From contig JAZAYU010000170.1 of assembly GCA_038501625.1 (NCBI GenBank), forward strand, positions 1,114,459-1,178,458: DNA of 64,000 nucleotides, in the 5' to 3' direction. The position numbers were made by a program, and so were the translations under genes. Within the stretch, counting starts at the first letter, position 1, and every line of letters starts with the position of its first letter. The stretch is from Corbicula japonica (lineage: Eukaryota; Mollusca; Bivalvia; Venerida; Cyrenidae). Shown here piece by piece: positions 35,201 to 50,200 of the stretch. The notes under the pieces are model-generated. The model worked only from the letters and a program-made list of their open reading frames with translations. It was not told the origin of the DNA and searched no databases.

Positions 35201-38200
35201 TAGATGGCTTATATGTGCTGGCTGTTCTGCATTTACACTGTTTGCAGCTGGTATATATCGAGGAAAGGGTTAAATATTCCAGCCCTAACAACTTCACTGT
35301 TTTTTACAGTGTATGGCAAATTAATGCAGATGTTAAAATGTATGTTTAATAAAAATGCAATGGAACTAATCTCTGGTGGAATTCAAATTTTGCAACCTCT
35401 GTTATAGTATGAATCCTTTCCTTTAGACTACAGTTCTGTAGGTTCCTTCCATAGGTCAGTTTGACAATTTATGAAAACTCACCCATTCAGGGGAGGCTAC
35501 CCATCCTCCCACTGCACTGTTATTTGATCCTGATCTCTTCAATGGTGCCCTAGCCCCCTCGCTAGTAGTTGGGCTCACTGGAGGGGTGTCCTGAAACATG
35601 ATTATAGAAATCAAACAGTCTGCTGCAGAAAAGGGGCCAAACATGTATGTTAATAGGTTAACTTAAATACAAGACCATTCAATACCAATAAGACAAAATG
35701 TGACTTACCACACTTGCTGATTTCTTCAATCCCTCAGGTCTTTCTTTAGCCCCTTTCTCCACACCACTTGGGGCCATGGGGTCTTCTATTTCATTCTTGG
35801 GCTGTATACTCATTGTACCAGCCGATGTTGCCAGCTCCTGCATGACTGGTTCCTTGTGACCCTCGTCGGGGGCTGAATGTTCCGTCATCTTTTCTAAACC
35901 TGAACAAGACAAACACATACCGTAGATTATCATAAGGGTTTTCAAAAGCATTACAAAACTTGAGGTCATTTCACCTCAGATGACCCCAGCCTCTGATATG
36001 CAAGAATAAGTCAAATGTTGTTTTTCTTTTATTTTAGTGTTTATAAACATGCTTTTACTTGTTTTATTAAGTGTCAAACAAATATATGATCATGCAAATG
36101 TTAAATCCATGACACTCTTAATTTATCTGTTTTTATGCAACATTTGAACATTTTCCATAATTTGTCTTGCATCAACATGATCTGAAGACAATTATCAGCA
36201 AAAGCTGGAACTATAAATATTCAAATTTGTTTGCATCAAGATGCATAAATCTGCAAAAATCTGCAATATGAGGCTTTGAACTGATAGAGAATGTTGTTCC
36301 ATGAAATAAAAACTGCCTCCACACTTCGGACTATTTTATTATTTCACCTTCTACGCCAATGATATGTCTTTTATTGCATGGACAAACAGTGTAGATCCAG
36401 AACAGCTGTGCCCCCTGATCTAGATCTATAATGTTCACTTCTTGGTCAGAAATAAACTATTCTTGCATACCAGATCAGGTCATCCAGTGTTTTCACCCTT
36501 GTAAGAAATTTCGATCCTACACCCCCCCATGTAGAATGAGTCACGTGAGTGACGTCACGTCTTCAAATACCTGACGTAATATATTCAAGTTAGTGATGTC
36601 ATTTATAAAAAAGATTGCTTTAACGTCAATATTTCAGCATAATGAAAATAAATAAGTTTGTATACTTACACAAAAATGTTATAAATAATAAAAGGTATGC
36701 AAGAAAAAGTATCTTGCATAAGAAATTCGGTAAAGATGGAAAAATCTGTCACCTCGGGTGAACTGTTTTGGCGGGAACTCGGCAGAGCCTCGATCTTGCA
36801 AAACAGTTAACCCTCGGTGACAGATTTTTCCATCTTCACCTCACACTCATGCATGATACTTATAATGAATCTGAAAGTGAACAGTGTATATCCTGATCAG
36901 ATGGCACAGATCTGCTGGCTGATCTGGATCTACACTCACTGCCCAAATGATAATAGGCATATTTATCAAGAAAACAGTTCAAAAGATGCAAATAAAAAAA
37001 GAAATACAACATTTTCACAGACTAACCACCACTATTTAGTGGATTCAGTAATAAAATATATGATTAACAGCAGATGCACATGCCATCTCCAACCTTACAG
37101 TAATTATTACCAGAATTTATTTTTTTTTAAATCTCAGAATAGGCAACATCTGGATTTAAAAAAGCATATACCTGGTTGTTTTCTGAATATAAAAGCTTCA
37201 AATAAAACAACCAACACAATTTGATGAAATGAATAAAAATTAGGCATTAAATTTTGGATTCTGAGAAACAGGTAACTATATGTTTAGCTTAAAAAAGATT
37301 AGTTACTGGTACAGCAGTAGCCAAATCATCTCTTACAAAACTGTTAACCCTTTCCTGTATAGATACACCTTTATTGCTAGGGCGAACAGTTTAGATCCAG
37401 ATCAGCTGGCACATCCATGCCGTCTGATCAGGATCTAAACTGTTCGATTTTTTATTCATTAGGTTATTTCTGACCTAAATGCAACCAGTGCAGATCCTGA
37501 TCAGACGGCACGGATGTTGACAGCTGATCTGGATCTACACTGGTCGCACATGCGTAAAAATGCGTATATATCAAGGAAAGGGTTAAAGTCCAAAATAGCA
37601 TTCCCATGTTTACAAATAATATCATGTACTTCATGAACATTACAGTTTGTTAAGTAAAGCAAGACAGAATTATATGATCAAGCATACATGTACACTACAA
37701 GCCTGTGATTATATAACATCGTTATGGAATATATATGTGGATACAAATTTGACAGAGTACACAAAACATCAAGCTGCACACAAAATGCAATCAACAAAGA
37801 ACATGATAAAAGCATATTCCTTAAAACTGTAAGTTTTCAAAAATTAAACAGAAAATTAAAATTAACAAGAGCCAGTCGGACTGCACGCTCGACTATTGAA
37901 AAGTCAGACATATTTAAGTACATTTTAAACTGGGCTTCATTTAAACTGGGGAGTGATTCAGGAGTTTATGACACCCCCAACACACACACATGAACAAAAG
38001 TTTCTTAATCCAAGTTAGGAAATCAATAAATTACACTTAATTTATTCTTGAAGGTTTTTTTAAGAGGGTTTACACAACCCAGCCATTACGTCCCTGATCC
38101 CACACCCATCAACCCACTATCCCTGCCCACCTATAGTGGTGTGGTGTGATGTAGTATAGTATGGTATGCTGGTTGCTGTTGTTGGTGGTGGTGTTGTTAT

Positions 38201-41200
38201 TGGTGTTGTTGTTGTTGGTGTTATTGTTGGTGTTGGTAGTGATGGTGTTGTTGTTGGTGGTATTGGTGTTGTTGGTGGTGGTGTTGGTGTTGTTGTTGAT
38301 GTTGTTGTCGGTGGTGGTGTTATTGGTGTTGTTGCTGTTGTTGTTGTTGCTGCTGTTGTTGGTGTTGTTGTTGGTGGTGTTGATGTTATTGGTGGTGGTG
38401 TTGTTGGTGGTTTTGTTGTTGGTGGTGGTGTTATTGTTGGTGGTGGTGTTGTTGTTGGTCGTCAGTGTTGTTGATATTGTTGGTGTTGGTGTTGTTGGTG
38501 GTGTTGCTGTTGTTGGTGCTGTTGTTGTTGTTAGTGTTGGTAGTGATGGTGTTGTTGTTGGTGGTGTTATTGTTGTTGGTGGTGGTGTTGTTGTTGGTGG
38601 TAGTGGAATTGTTGGTGTTGTTGTTGTGGTGGTGGTGGTTTTATTGGTGTTGTTGTTGGTGGTGGTGTTATTGTTGTTGTTGTTGTTGGTGTTGTTGTTG
38701 TTGGTGGCGTTGTTGTTGTAGGTGGTGGTGTTGTTGGTTGTTGTTGGTGGTGTTGTTGGTGGTGGTGTTGTTGGTGTTTTTGTTGTTGGTGGTGTTGGTG
38801 TTGTTGTTGTAGGTGATGGTGTTGTTGGTTGTTGGTGTTGTTGTTATTGTTGGTGTTGATGTTGTTGGTGGTGGTGTTGTTGTTGGTGGTGGTGTTGTTG
38901 TTGGTGGTTTTGTTGTTGGTGTTGTTGTTGACAGTGTTGTTGATGTTGTTGTTGTTATTTGTGTTGTTGTTGGTGGTGGTGATGGTGTTGTTGTTGGTGG
39001 TGTTGTTATTTGTGTTGTTCTTGGTGTCGTTGGTGTTATTGGTGTTGTTGTTGGTGGTATGTGGTGGTGGGGGCTACAGTACAGTACAGTAGATTAAGCA
39101 TAGCATAGCATAGCATAACACAGTACAGTACAGTACAGTACAGTACAGTACAGTACAGTACAGTACAGTGCAGTATATATGCCCCCACCCACCCCACAAC
39201 CACCAAACACTTTAAACCAAAGTATGTTAAGTACATCTGTTTTAAACCTTTTCTATAGCATTACATATGAAAAACACTAACATTGAAACTTAAACCATAA
39301 ATTCTAAGTCTTAATTCTAATTGCTAAGTGGAAATGGGCAAAAATTAAATATAAAAAAGCAAGGATGAGTTATGGGCCTTTGAACATCAACCTGATATAT
39401 GATAAAATAAAGGTATACAACATTTTAAAGTTGTAATTTTAATAGAATGAAAGTTATGAGCTTTCACCAGCTTGCACGCAAACTTTAACCTTAATTTCTA
39501 AGTCTAAAAAGGGAAATATTTTGATAAAAATCAAGAGTTATGGTTCTTGGCATACATAGTCACTGTCATGATGGTGAACAAGTTTCAAAGCTATAGTACA
39601 AGAAGTATGAAAGTAACTAGCTTGCATGCAAACTTTAACCTGAAAGTCGAAAAAGGGCCATAATTTGATCAAAATAAAAGAAAGAGTTATGGTTCTTGGC
39701 ATACATAGTCAGGGTCATGATGGTGAACAAGTGTCTTAAGTTTCAAAGCTATAGTACAAGAAGTATGAAAGCAACTTGCTTGCAGGCAAACTTTAACCAT
39801 AAATTCTAAGTCAAAAAAGGGCCATAATTTGATCAAAATCAATGAAAGAGTTATGGTTCTTGGCAAAGGTGGTAAGGGTCATGATGGTGAACAAGTGTCT
39901 TAAGCTATAGTACAAGAACTATGAAATTAAATAGCTTGCACGCAAACTTTAACCTGAAACTCTAAGTCGAAAAAGGGCCATAATTTGAACAAAATGGAAG
40001 TTAGAGTTATGGTTCTTGGCATACACACTCGGGATATGATAATGAACAAGTGTTGAAAGTTTCAAAGCTGTCGTATAAGTAGTATGGAAGTTATGGGTTT
40101 GTACACTAGCTTGCACGCTAACTTTAACCTGAAATTCTTAGTCGAAACTAGATGGGTGTTCAGTGGAACACTTGTGTCGCCCTCTGGTGCTTTGTCGGAA
40201 TAAAAATGCATGTACAAAAAGGTGCATAACTCAATCAAAGAATTTGACATCATCATGACTGTGTTGTCATAAGCAATATAATTTGAAAGTTTGATGTAAA
40301 AATATAAAGAAATGACAAAGTTATAGCCAACATTAAGTTTTCGTGTAAAAATCCAAGTACAAAAAGGGGCATAACTCCATCAAATGTGACCTTGACCTTG
40401 AGAATTTGGCATCATCTCGAGCGTGTTGTCATAAGCAATGTAATTTGAAAGTTTGATAAAGAAATATTAAGAAATGGCAAAGTTATAGCCAACGTGAAGT
40501 TTTTGTGACGGACGGACGGACTCAATCAAAGAATTAGGCATCATCATGAGCGTGTTGTCATAAGCAATATAATTTGAAAGTTTGATGTAAAAATATTAAA
40601 AAATGACACAGTTATAGCCAACGTTAAGTTTTCGTGTAAAAATCCAAGTACAAAAAGGGGCATAACTACATCAAACGTGACCTTGACCTTGAGAATTTGG
40701 CATCATCAGGAGCGTGTTGTCATAAGCAATATAATTTGAAAGTTTGATGAAAAAATATTAAGAAATGACAAAATTATAGCCAACGTTAAGTTTTCGTGTA
40801 AAAATCCAAGTACAAAAAGGGGCATAACTCCATCAAATGTGACCTTGACCTTGAGAATTTGGCATCATCTCGAGCGTGTTGTCATAGGCAATATAATTTG
40901 CAAGTTTGATAAAGAAATATTAAGAAATGGCAAAGTTAAAGCCAACGTTAAGTTTTCTTGACGGACGGACAGACGGACGTACGGACCGACGGACGGACGG
41001 ACAGACAAAGCTATCCCTATGTATCGCCGTTTCTTCGAAAGGGCGACACAAAAAGGGCCATAATTTGATCAAAATGAAAGTTAGAGTTATGGTTCTTGAA
41101 ATACACACTCAGGACAAGATGATGAACAAGTGTGCCAAGTTTCAAAGCTGTAGTATTAGTAGTATTGAAGTTTGAGTTTGTACAGTAGCTTGCATGCAAA

Positions 41201-44200
41201 CTTTAACCTGAAACTCTAAGTCGAAAAAGGGCCATAATTTGATTAAAATGAAAGTTAGAGTTATGGTTCTTGGCATACACACTCGGGACATGATGATGAA
41301 CAAGTGTGCCAAGTTTCAAAGCTGTAGTATTAGTAGTATTGAAGTTATGAGTTTCTACAGTAGCTTGCACGCAAACTTCAACCTGAAATTCTAAGTCGAA
41401 AAAGGGCCATAATTTGATCAAAATGAAAGTTAGATTTATGGTTCTTGGCATACACACTCGGGACAAGATAATGAACAAGTGTGCCAAGTTTCAAAGCTGT
41501 AGTATTAGTAGTATTGAAGTTATGAGTTTGTACATTAGCTTGCACACAAACTTTAACCTTAAATTCTAAGTTGAAAAATGGCCATAATTTGATTAAAATG
41601 AAAGTTAGAGTTATGGTTCTTGGCATATACACTCGGGACATGATGATGAACAAGTGTGCCAAGTTTCAAAGCTGTTGTATTAGTGTTATTGAATTTATGA
41701 GTTTGTACAGTAGCTTGCACGCAAACTTTAACCTGAAATTCTAAGTCGAAAAAGGGCCATAATTTGATTAAAATGAAAGTTAGAGTTATGGTTCTTGGCA
41801 TATACACTCGGGACATGATGATGAACAAGTGTGCCAAGTTTCAAAGCTGTAGTATTAGTAGTATTGAATTTATGAGTTTGTACAGTTGCTTGCACGTAAA
41901 CTTTAACCTGAAATTCTAAGTCGAAAAAGGGCCATAATTTGATCAAAATGAAAGTTAGAGTTATGGTTCTTGGCATACACACTCTGGACCTGATAATGAA
42001 CAAGTGTGCCAAGTTTCAAAGCTGTAGCTATAGTAGTTTTTAAGATATAGGTAGGTTTCATGCAAACTTTAACCAAAGCGGGACGCCGACGACGATGGCG
42101 ACGCCAGAGTGAGTAGAATAGCTCGACATATTCTTCGAATAGTCGAGCTAAAAATATAAAATCATGAAGATATAAGAAAACCAATCAAACCTGGACTTTA
42201 AAACAACCCAAATGCTCCCATAACTTATGTTTGGAGATAGTTTTTCATCATGCTGAGTTCTGTTTAACCCTTAACCTGCAGACAGTGAACTTAACTTTTT
42301 TCTGAATGTGAAGACTGAAGAGGGATGTTTTCTGCTTAATGAAAAACTGAATACAGTGGTTTTTAAATGAACCAAAAAGCAGCACAAATTACCAAATCCA
42401 AACCAGCACTTCACTCGGCAATTGCTTCTTTTTTTTTCAATTAATATAAATTTGAAATGTACTGATTGTTTTGTTTTCCTATCATCTGTACTTCAGTTTT
42501 GCCTTTTATTCTCATAATCAATTAAAGCACTGTATTGTACTTTCCAAATTTCTTGACCCTTTATTCCATATATATGGGTTTTATTGCCTCTGCCATCTAA
42601 TCTGGATCTACAATGGTCACTTCATGGTAAAAAATAACCTGATGAATCCAAAAGCAAACAGAATTGATTTGATCTATTACGTTATTTCTGACCAAATAGC
42701 AACCAGTGCAGATCCTGATCAGCCGGCACTGTTGTGCCAGGTGATCTAGATCTACACTCGTCGCACATGCATGAAAAGACATTTATATGGAGGAAAGGAT
42801 TAACTTAGGCAACTCCATTATTAATCTTTTGTGTTAATCCTTATTAATATGTAAATGGGTCTACAATGGCCCGCATGTCTGGCAGGCTAAGGGTTATTTA
42901 AAGAAGGTTTATATATTTATTGATACAACTTATTAATACCTTTAGCTTTTACCAGTTCTTTGACTGATTTAGGACAGTAAGTTCTGTGTAAGTCTCGAAA
43001 GTGTTGAAAACCTACAAGAGTTTATGTTGTCTAACTACCAAGCAGAATATGCCAATAAACTGTCCATTAATTGTGCTAAAAGTTATTAGAATATATGTTT
43101 TATCCAAAATGACTCAAACATCCGGTTGGAACTTGTACTAAATTCTAGACTTTAATTTTAGCCAGACTGTATAATTTGGCTTATATGCATCTAGACTGAG
43201 AACTCATGTGATATAATCTAAAAGGTAAAATTAACACATCAATTTTAGGAGTCGAAGGCTAGTGAATATCTGTAAGTATTTATTTAGTATTTATTGTACT
43301 TAAAAAATATTCTCCCCAAGTTTGTCAACCGCAACATACAAATCCAGAAACAACACATATTATTAACAGACATTTATATCCATCTAGGAAACACCCCTGA
43401 GTTACATGTTCTAAAGTTAGTATCAATTACTAGTTAGTTTAAAAACTCTGATTACTTGGTGCATTATTAACTATACATCATTTCTGTTTTGTTACGTTTT
43501 TTGGATTTGGGTTTGGGTTTGCTTTTGTACAAGGTTTCTGGTGTGACTTGTTTAACCTCCACTTCGAACATGTTCTCCCCATCAAAGATTGTGCGGTTAG
43601 GGTTACCCGCCAGGTCTGACTGAACCCGAACTGTGCAAACATTTCAAAATATTTTTGAATGTAAACTATGGTAACTCTATCAACTTCAAACTCTAAACAA
43701 AAAGTGAGTAACTTACAGTCCAAAGAATCTTTATAATAATCATAGTAATAATAATAATAATAAAATATTAAATAAAAAAAAATTAATAATAATAATAATA
43801 AACGAAGTTTAAGTGTGTTGTGCGATGTTTTTGATTTGCTAGATTATTTACTATTAACCTTTTCCTTGATATATACGCATTTTTACACATGTGCGACCGT
43901 GCTGTCTGATCAGGATCTGCACTGGTCACATTTTGGTCAGAAATAACCTAATGAATCAAAATGAGAACAGTTTAGATCCTGATCAGACGGCACGGATGTA
44001 CCGGCTGATCTGGATCTAAACTGTTCGCCATAGCAATAAAGGTGTATCTATACAGGAAAGGGTTAAGAGAATTTAACTGGCCTGTCATTTAGACATACAG
44101 CTTATATCCATGTATGTTGATATTTAAGGTATTGCATTTATCAGGACATACAAACATTTGGGTTGTTAAAAGGCTTGAAACAAACATTCATATCCTCATG

Positions 44201-47200
44201 ATTTATAAAGAATTATTTAAAAATACTGTAAAAGTAAGAAATAACACAGCATTTAGAAACAGTGTCTGGAACAAAAACATTAAAAAAAACTTATGGTTAA
44301 AGGTGTACTGTGCATGTCACATTACAGGTCAAAACAGTGTGCATAGTCCAATAGAATGTGAGCCACCTTTAATTTAGCCAAGCTCCTAAGTAAATGTTTA
44401 TTATCCAAAAAAAAGTCCAAAACAGTCGCAAGAAAGACCTCGATCACAGCAAAGTGTACAAGGAGTAAATATCTCTTATAACTAAAGGTAAAGTACACAA
44501 TATGAAAAAGCATATATCTCATGCAGTTATAAATTGATTATTAGTATGTACAGCTCTTTGAGAAATGCTTCCGACTTTTATCACAAAGAATTTTTTTGCA
44601 GGAATTTGCATAGGTTTAAAGAAAATTCACTTTAAAGATTTAAATCACAACAGAAATGATTTAAATAATTTAAATAAAATAGTCAAATTAATGCCAAAGA
44701 ATGTTAACCTGGGCCCAAGATAATAAAACTTACACTGGAGACCGGTCTCAAATCTCAAGCATCTGATTGGCTAAAATGTTGACCCGATTGGCTGAAATGG
44801 TGACAATTTCAGCCAATTAGATGCTTGAGATTTGAGATTGGTCTTCAATCTCAGTTTTATGATCTTAGGCCCAGCTTTTCAAAGCTTTATTGCAAGGTAT
44901 GATAACTGATCTTTCTATACCCTGAAAGACTATACAGTTGTATATACAAATATATCAGTGTTCAGTACAGGAAAGATCAGAGGTCAAATGACAGGTCAGT
45001 TTAATTCTATAATGACAACATACATATCCAATCATGCGACAACATCAAAACAAAATATTTTCAAACTAAATATTTCTATGGGAAGTCTGCCCATTATAAA
45101 CAGAAGTCCTTCAATAAGTTGTAATAGATTATTTTCTTTAAAAAAAAAGAATTCACTCCAAGGATATGCCTGATGTATGACCAGTGTAGATGCAGTTCAG
45201 CAGTCTATGAATTCTGATCAGGGCTACACAGGTCAGTTATAGACCGATCAGACTACATCTGACAAAGAAGTGAACGGTGTAAATCTAGATCAGAAAACAG
45301 GTTGATCTGGATCTACACTGGTTTGCAAGTTGTTTCCATGGAAGAAAGGGTTAAATAGTGACTGAACATAAAGACTTGATAGCAGCAGTCAGAGTAAACA
45401 AAGAAATACATCCCTTATTAAAAAACATGGAAATTACAAATGCTTACAATTACCATACTTCTTTATTGGTCAAGTGTTGTATTTTTTGTTTTAATCACTA
45501 CACTTTTTTTTCAGTCCATTTATTAATACTTTACAATCCAATTTTTATTGAAATAACGGTACTTATCATTGGGAAAAACAAATGAACCATAATGGTTCCT
45601 TCATTAATAATGTGAACTTGAAATTTATATTAACAGAAGTTCAAAATCTACTTGGAAAAATAGCAGAAAGCTACATACGCGGTGTAGCAGCCAGTGACAC
45701 TTTGAGGGTACCAGGCTCTGCCTCGGTGGCTGGTAGGGCTCCCTCCATGGTCTCCGGCTCCTTGTGGTCCGTGGGTGACGGCGTGTGAAGCTTCTTGCCT
45801 CTCTTGGTCAGAGCTTTGGCAATAGCCGAGTGATCAGTGGGCAGATTTGCCAGCTGGTGGAATACTTGACGCTTGCGTATGATTGTGTACACCAGATTGC
45901 TGTTACCTGGAAAAATTCAAGATTTTTATTTAATGTTTGTGTTTCAAGGTGTTTTATGTGGATTAATTTTTCAATAATTCTTAAAACCATGTAACGTTTT
46001 TGAGAATAGGACTTATCTGATAAGCTTATAAAGGTCATGCGACTGTGTTATTGTTACCTTGAAGAAATACAAAGAAGTATTTTCTCCCAATTGTCGGTTA
46101 AAACTTTCAATCTAGTGAATACGCTGATGAAGGTCATGTGACTGTGTTAATGTTACCTTGAAGAAATACAAGATGTTTATATTATTTGTGTGTGTCATGG
46201 TGTTAAATACAGATTTATCTTTCGATGAAATCAACATAGGCTTTGTGTTTATCTAACAGATTATTTTCTTGGTAAATCACCACCTGTAATATCATTTAAT
46301 TTCACTGGGATATGAATTTAAATGTGACCATTGGTGAGAAAATGATCTTGTGTAAAAAAAAAAAAATGCCTTTGTCTAACTAAACAGAGAACTACTGTCA
46401 AATCATATTCAGGTATCTTGACTAAGTATTTTTTCTCCCAATTGTCAGATGAAACTTTCAATCTAGTGAATTCCACAGCATATTTTCTAATGACACTTTT
46501 TAGATTTGTGAACATTGTCTTAACCCTTTCCTCCATATATATGCATTTTTATGTGTGTGCAAACAGTGTAGATCCAGATCAGCCAGTACATCCCTGTCAT
46601 CTGATCAGTATCTGCACTATTCGCTTTATGATTCGTTAGGTTATTTTTGACCAAAATGCGACCAGTGCAGATCCTCATCAGACGGCATGGATGTGCTGGC
46701 TAATCTGGATATACACTGTTTGCCCAATCAATAAAGGTGTATCTATGGAGGAAAGGGTTAAACACCTTCTTACCATCAAACTGGTACTGTATAATGTTGT
46801 TGAATACTTCTAGGAGAAAGAACACAAGATGGTGGTTTGTAGGACTAGCATACAGAAACCAGGGTGTGCTAAATGCCTGAAAAAAGACAAAACATTGATT
46901 CAACTCTGAAATACCACCAACTGTCAAATAAAAAAGTTCAATAACAAGAAGACACTGCAATGCGACAAAACCTATTTAATGAAAAGTTGATGCCTGCCTG
47001 CTGGCCCAATGACATAACCCAATCCAATAACCATGGTTTTCCTAAGAAAATCTGGTTAACTAGAATGTATCCTCCGACACTGATGCCCCCACTGCTGCAA
47101 TAAAATTTTTAATAACAAAGGGCCATAACTCTGGTAAAAATGGCTGCAGAAAAAAATCCTTTCTTTACATTCATCTAAACATCCTGCTTGATTATCTGTG

Positions 47201-50200
47201 CAAGTTTGAAAGAAATCCGGTAGTTTAGGATGAGTTGATACCACAAGATTTGGGGTCGTAAGTAAGGAATGGACGGACACTTGCAACTCTATATGCCTTC
47301 CACATTGTGAGGGTATAAAAAGTAAACAGCATTAAACTTTCCCAGTCGCAGCAACGAAGCACAGTACCACCAACCCCACCTCCTAGTAGCTGCTAACAAG
47401 AACACATCATCATTCGACTACCCTTGTTACAAGTTTACAACAATGGATCACAATTCAACACTGAAATGTAGAAGTTAATGGATAAATGGTTGCGGGGAAG
47501 TTCTAAACAGTTGAACACTTACCTCCAATAAATGCAGCAGTTTTGTGCTGGCTACCATGGACAATGTCTTCAGGTATGGAGAAACTGTAAAATTCCAACC
47601 AATGAACACACATCACAAGCAGAAAGATTAAGAAGTATTAAGTGGTCTTGTAATATTTTTGTAATATTTCTTATATGACAAGTAATACTGTAATAACATG
47701 TACTTTATTTCAGGCATGTTTAATATTCAATTATTTTGAACTTAGTAAATGCACAAGCCACATTAACAGCTATAAAATATGTACAGCCAAAACTACCCAT
47801 ATAATATTTGTCTTATAAAAATGATTAGATCAAAGAACGCAAAATTGTCATTTTCGGCTTATGCCCAGGAAAAAATTTAAACTAAAAGTAATGTACCGTT
47901 AACAATGATGGTCAACAAGCAGTCAAACAGAGGCTGAAGTCTCTGATGTCCTGTTGTAATGATCTTGTGAAATACCTGTCAAAAGATAATACATCTACAT
48001 TGGTAAGATTTGAAGCACAATGTCTAATCCACAGCAATTTTCATTATTGTTAATTCACATGTTAAAATTTAAATTACATATTCTTTATATTGCTACGCCT
48101 TAACAAAAATATGTTGTTGTTGTTGTTTCATTAAAGGTAAAAAACAGTAGTATAATTACACAATTTTATAAAATTCAATTTTAGCTTGAAAGTGATCTAT
48201 GGTTAATGATATAGATTCAGACTGGGAAATCTAACCACTATGGCAAAAGAACCTAGCCACATAAATCTCAGCATGCTACCAATTGTGCTGAGACAAACAC
48301 AAAAACATTGTGCAGATAAAACTGAAATATGTGACCATTATTTTAAGACAGTAGTTATTTATACCGATGACATTACTGAACTCATTGCACATAGTGACAT
48401 TTCAGTGCCACCAATCTGCACAAACTGCTGTTGTAATTATTAGGGATGTGAACGAGTAGCAAAATCGGTACTCGGGTACTCGGATCTTGTTCCAATCGAG
48501 TACTCGAAACCTTTCTCTAACGTAAGAGGAAATATCAGGTTCCATAAGTTTTAACGATCGTACCGGATATGATCATGCCAGACTGCCTGCTTTATCGATT
48601 ATTCAAGAAGATACACATTTACAGAAAACAAAAATACCTTAATGATATTTTATGTATTTCGATTATCAACGTTGAATAAATTTAACTTAAAAATTATTAA
48701 TTAGCCCGTGCCACAAACTAGAACATCACCGTAAAATGGACACATCGTGAAAAAAGTGTATGTTCTCCGATCAGATTTTATTTCAGTTTTGCAAACTTAC
48801 AATCAACAATCGCATTTGAATATAATTATTGAATAAACAAAATCAAATAAAAAGCCGATGGGGGAAGCGTTGTGGTTAAAATATTCAGGAACTAATTTTC
48901 ATGATTGCAAATTGTCTGTGTTACGACATCAAACAATAACATCAATTAGGCGCCAATTATCGGATATTTGTGTCCCTAAGTGTCATCTTGTTTATTCGAA
49001 ACCAGGTGCGAGGTGTTGACAATTAACTGTCAGTTGGCCATTTGTAAGATTCCATAAAGACAACTTTTATAAAAATTGGTTGATTTTTCTGTTTACCTTT
49101 TTAATCGGGTACTCGAATACTTTATGAACTACTCGGGTACTCGGACGTTAATCGAGTACCTGAGTACTCGATTACTCGTTCCCATCCCTAGTAATTATAA
49201 ATCATACATGCTCAAACCAGGAATAAAACAAAAACTATTACTGTATTAGCTATTTAACTCTTTCCTCCATATATACGCATTTTTACGCATATGCAACCAG
49301 TGTAGATCCAGATGAGCCTGCAGATCCGTGCTGTCTGATCAGGATCTGCACTGGTTGTATTTAACCTTCACACCACTTACAGTTTGCAAGGATAACGCTG
49401 ATAAATGTGACCATCATTATATAACTTCTTTTTACACTACTGACTAACTTGCACCAGAGATTATATATTTTTACAGCCACTACACAACATTGGTATTGTA
49501 AATTTTAAATATGTGCTCAGACCAGGGATCAACAGTTTGCTGTTGTATTTCTGCAAGGGACTGCTTGTTATTGATTTGTAGAAAAGAAAACTATAAACAA
49601 CCATAACAATGTCCAGTGCTGAAGGTTATAAAACTGAGATTTGAGACTGGTTTCCATGCTCAGTTTCATAATCTTGGATACAGTGGTTCACTTACAATGA
49701 TAAGGAAGTCAGCATGTGTGCCAGTAAATACAGGAATGTCCATTGGAACCCTGACAGTGTATGGCTTGTTTAACCTCACTCCAAAATTCCTTTCTCCACT
49801 CAGTAACAGCAGAATAAATACACCAATGTGCATCAAACCAACTCTTGCTGCAATCATAAGAAATATTTACATTTTGTAATGAGTATGGCTGCTTTGACGA
49901 ACACTGATTAAAAAAAATGGCAGCAATGTATTTAAACTGCCGTGAGGATAAGATAATGCATGGCTGACATTCTTAATTTTCATTAGCTTTTACAGTACAA
50001 AACATGTATTTACAAATGTATTATATATCTTTTATTTAATTTTATAACTGCAACTATACTAGCTTATAACTATTATTTTCCATTTCATGTTATATGCAAC
50101 CCTTTCGATTCTCAATGTTTTAAACAGGGAAAAATTGCTTGACTTGGACAAGAAACTCATGCTGTGGTTGTCTCAGGAGACACTATTTCTATGCAAGATC

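Larger units (their letters stand above)
37864..42150. mobile_element. Composite satellite-bearing element X1 (in HID1 intron)
   Basis: The left end AACAAGAGCCAGTCGGACTG with GCTCGACTATTGAA pairs with the right end TTCGAATAGTCGAGC (42134-42148), preceded by GACGCCGACGACGATGGCGA. The same two ends bound the 55337-57224 element. The interior holds a G/T tract, pentamer repeats, satellite A and a nested element. Confidence 0.65.

Noticed and set aside
38161..39097. Long ORFs encoding Val/Leu/Gly-rich proteins up to 186 codons
   Set aside because: They are translations of the G/T-only minisatellite in all three frames; there is no non-repeat sequence.
41017..42184. Series of similar 60-94 codon minus-strand ORFs (MAHLFII...) suggesting a tandem gene family
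   Set aside because: They recur with the 175-bp satellite A unit and reflect the satellite, not independent genes.
45582..45788. Plus-strand ORF across 45.6-45.8 kb
   Set aside because: Antisense shadow of HID1 exon o.
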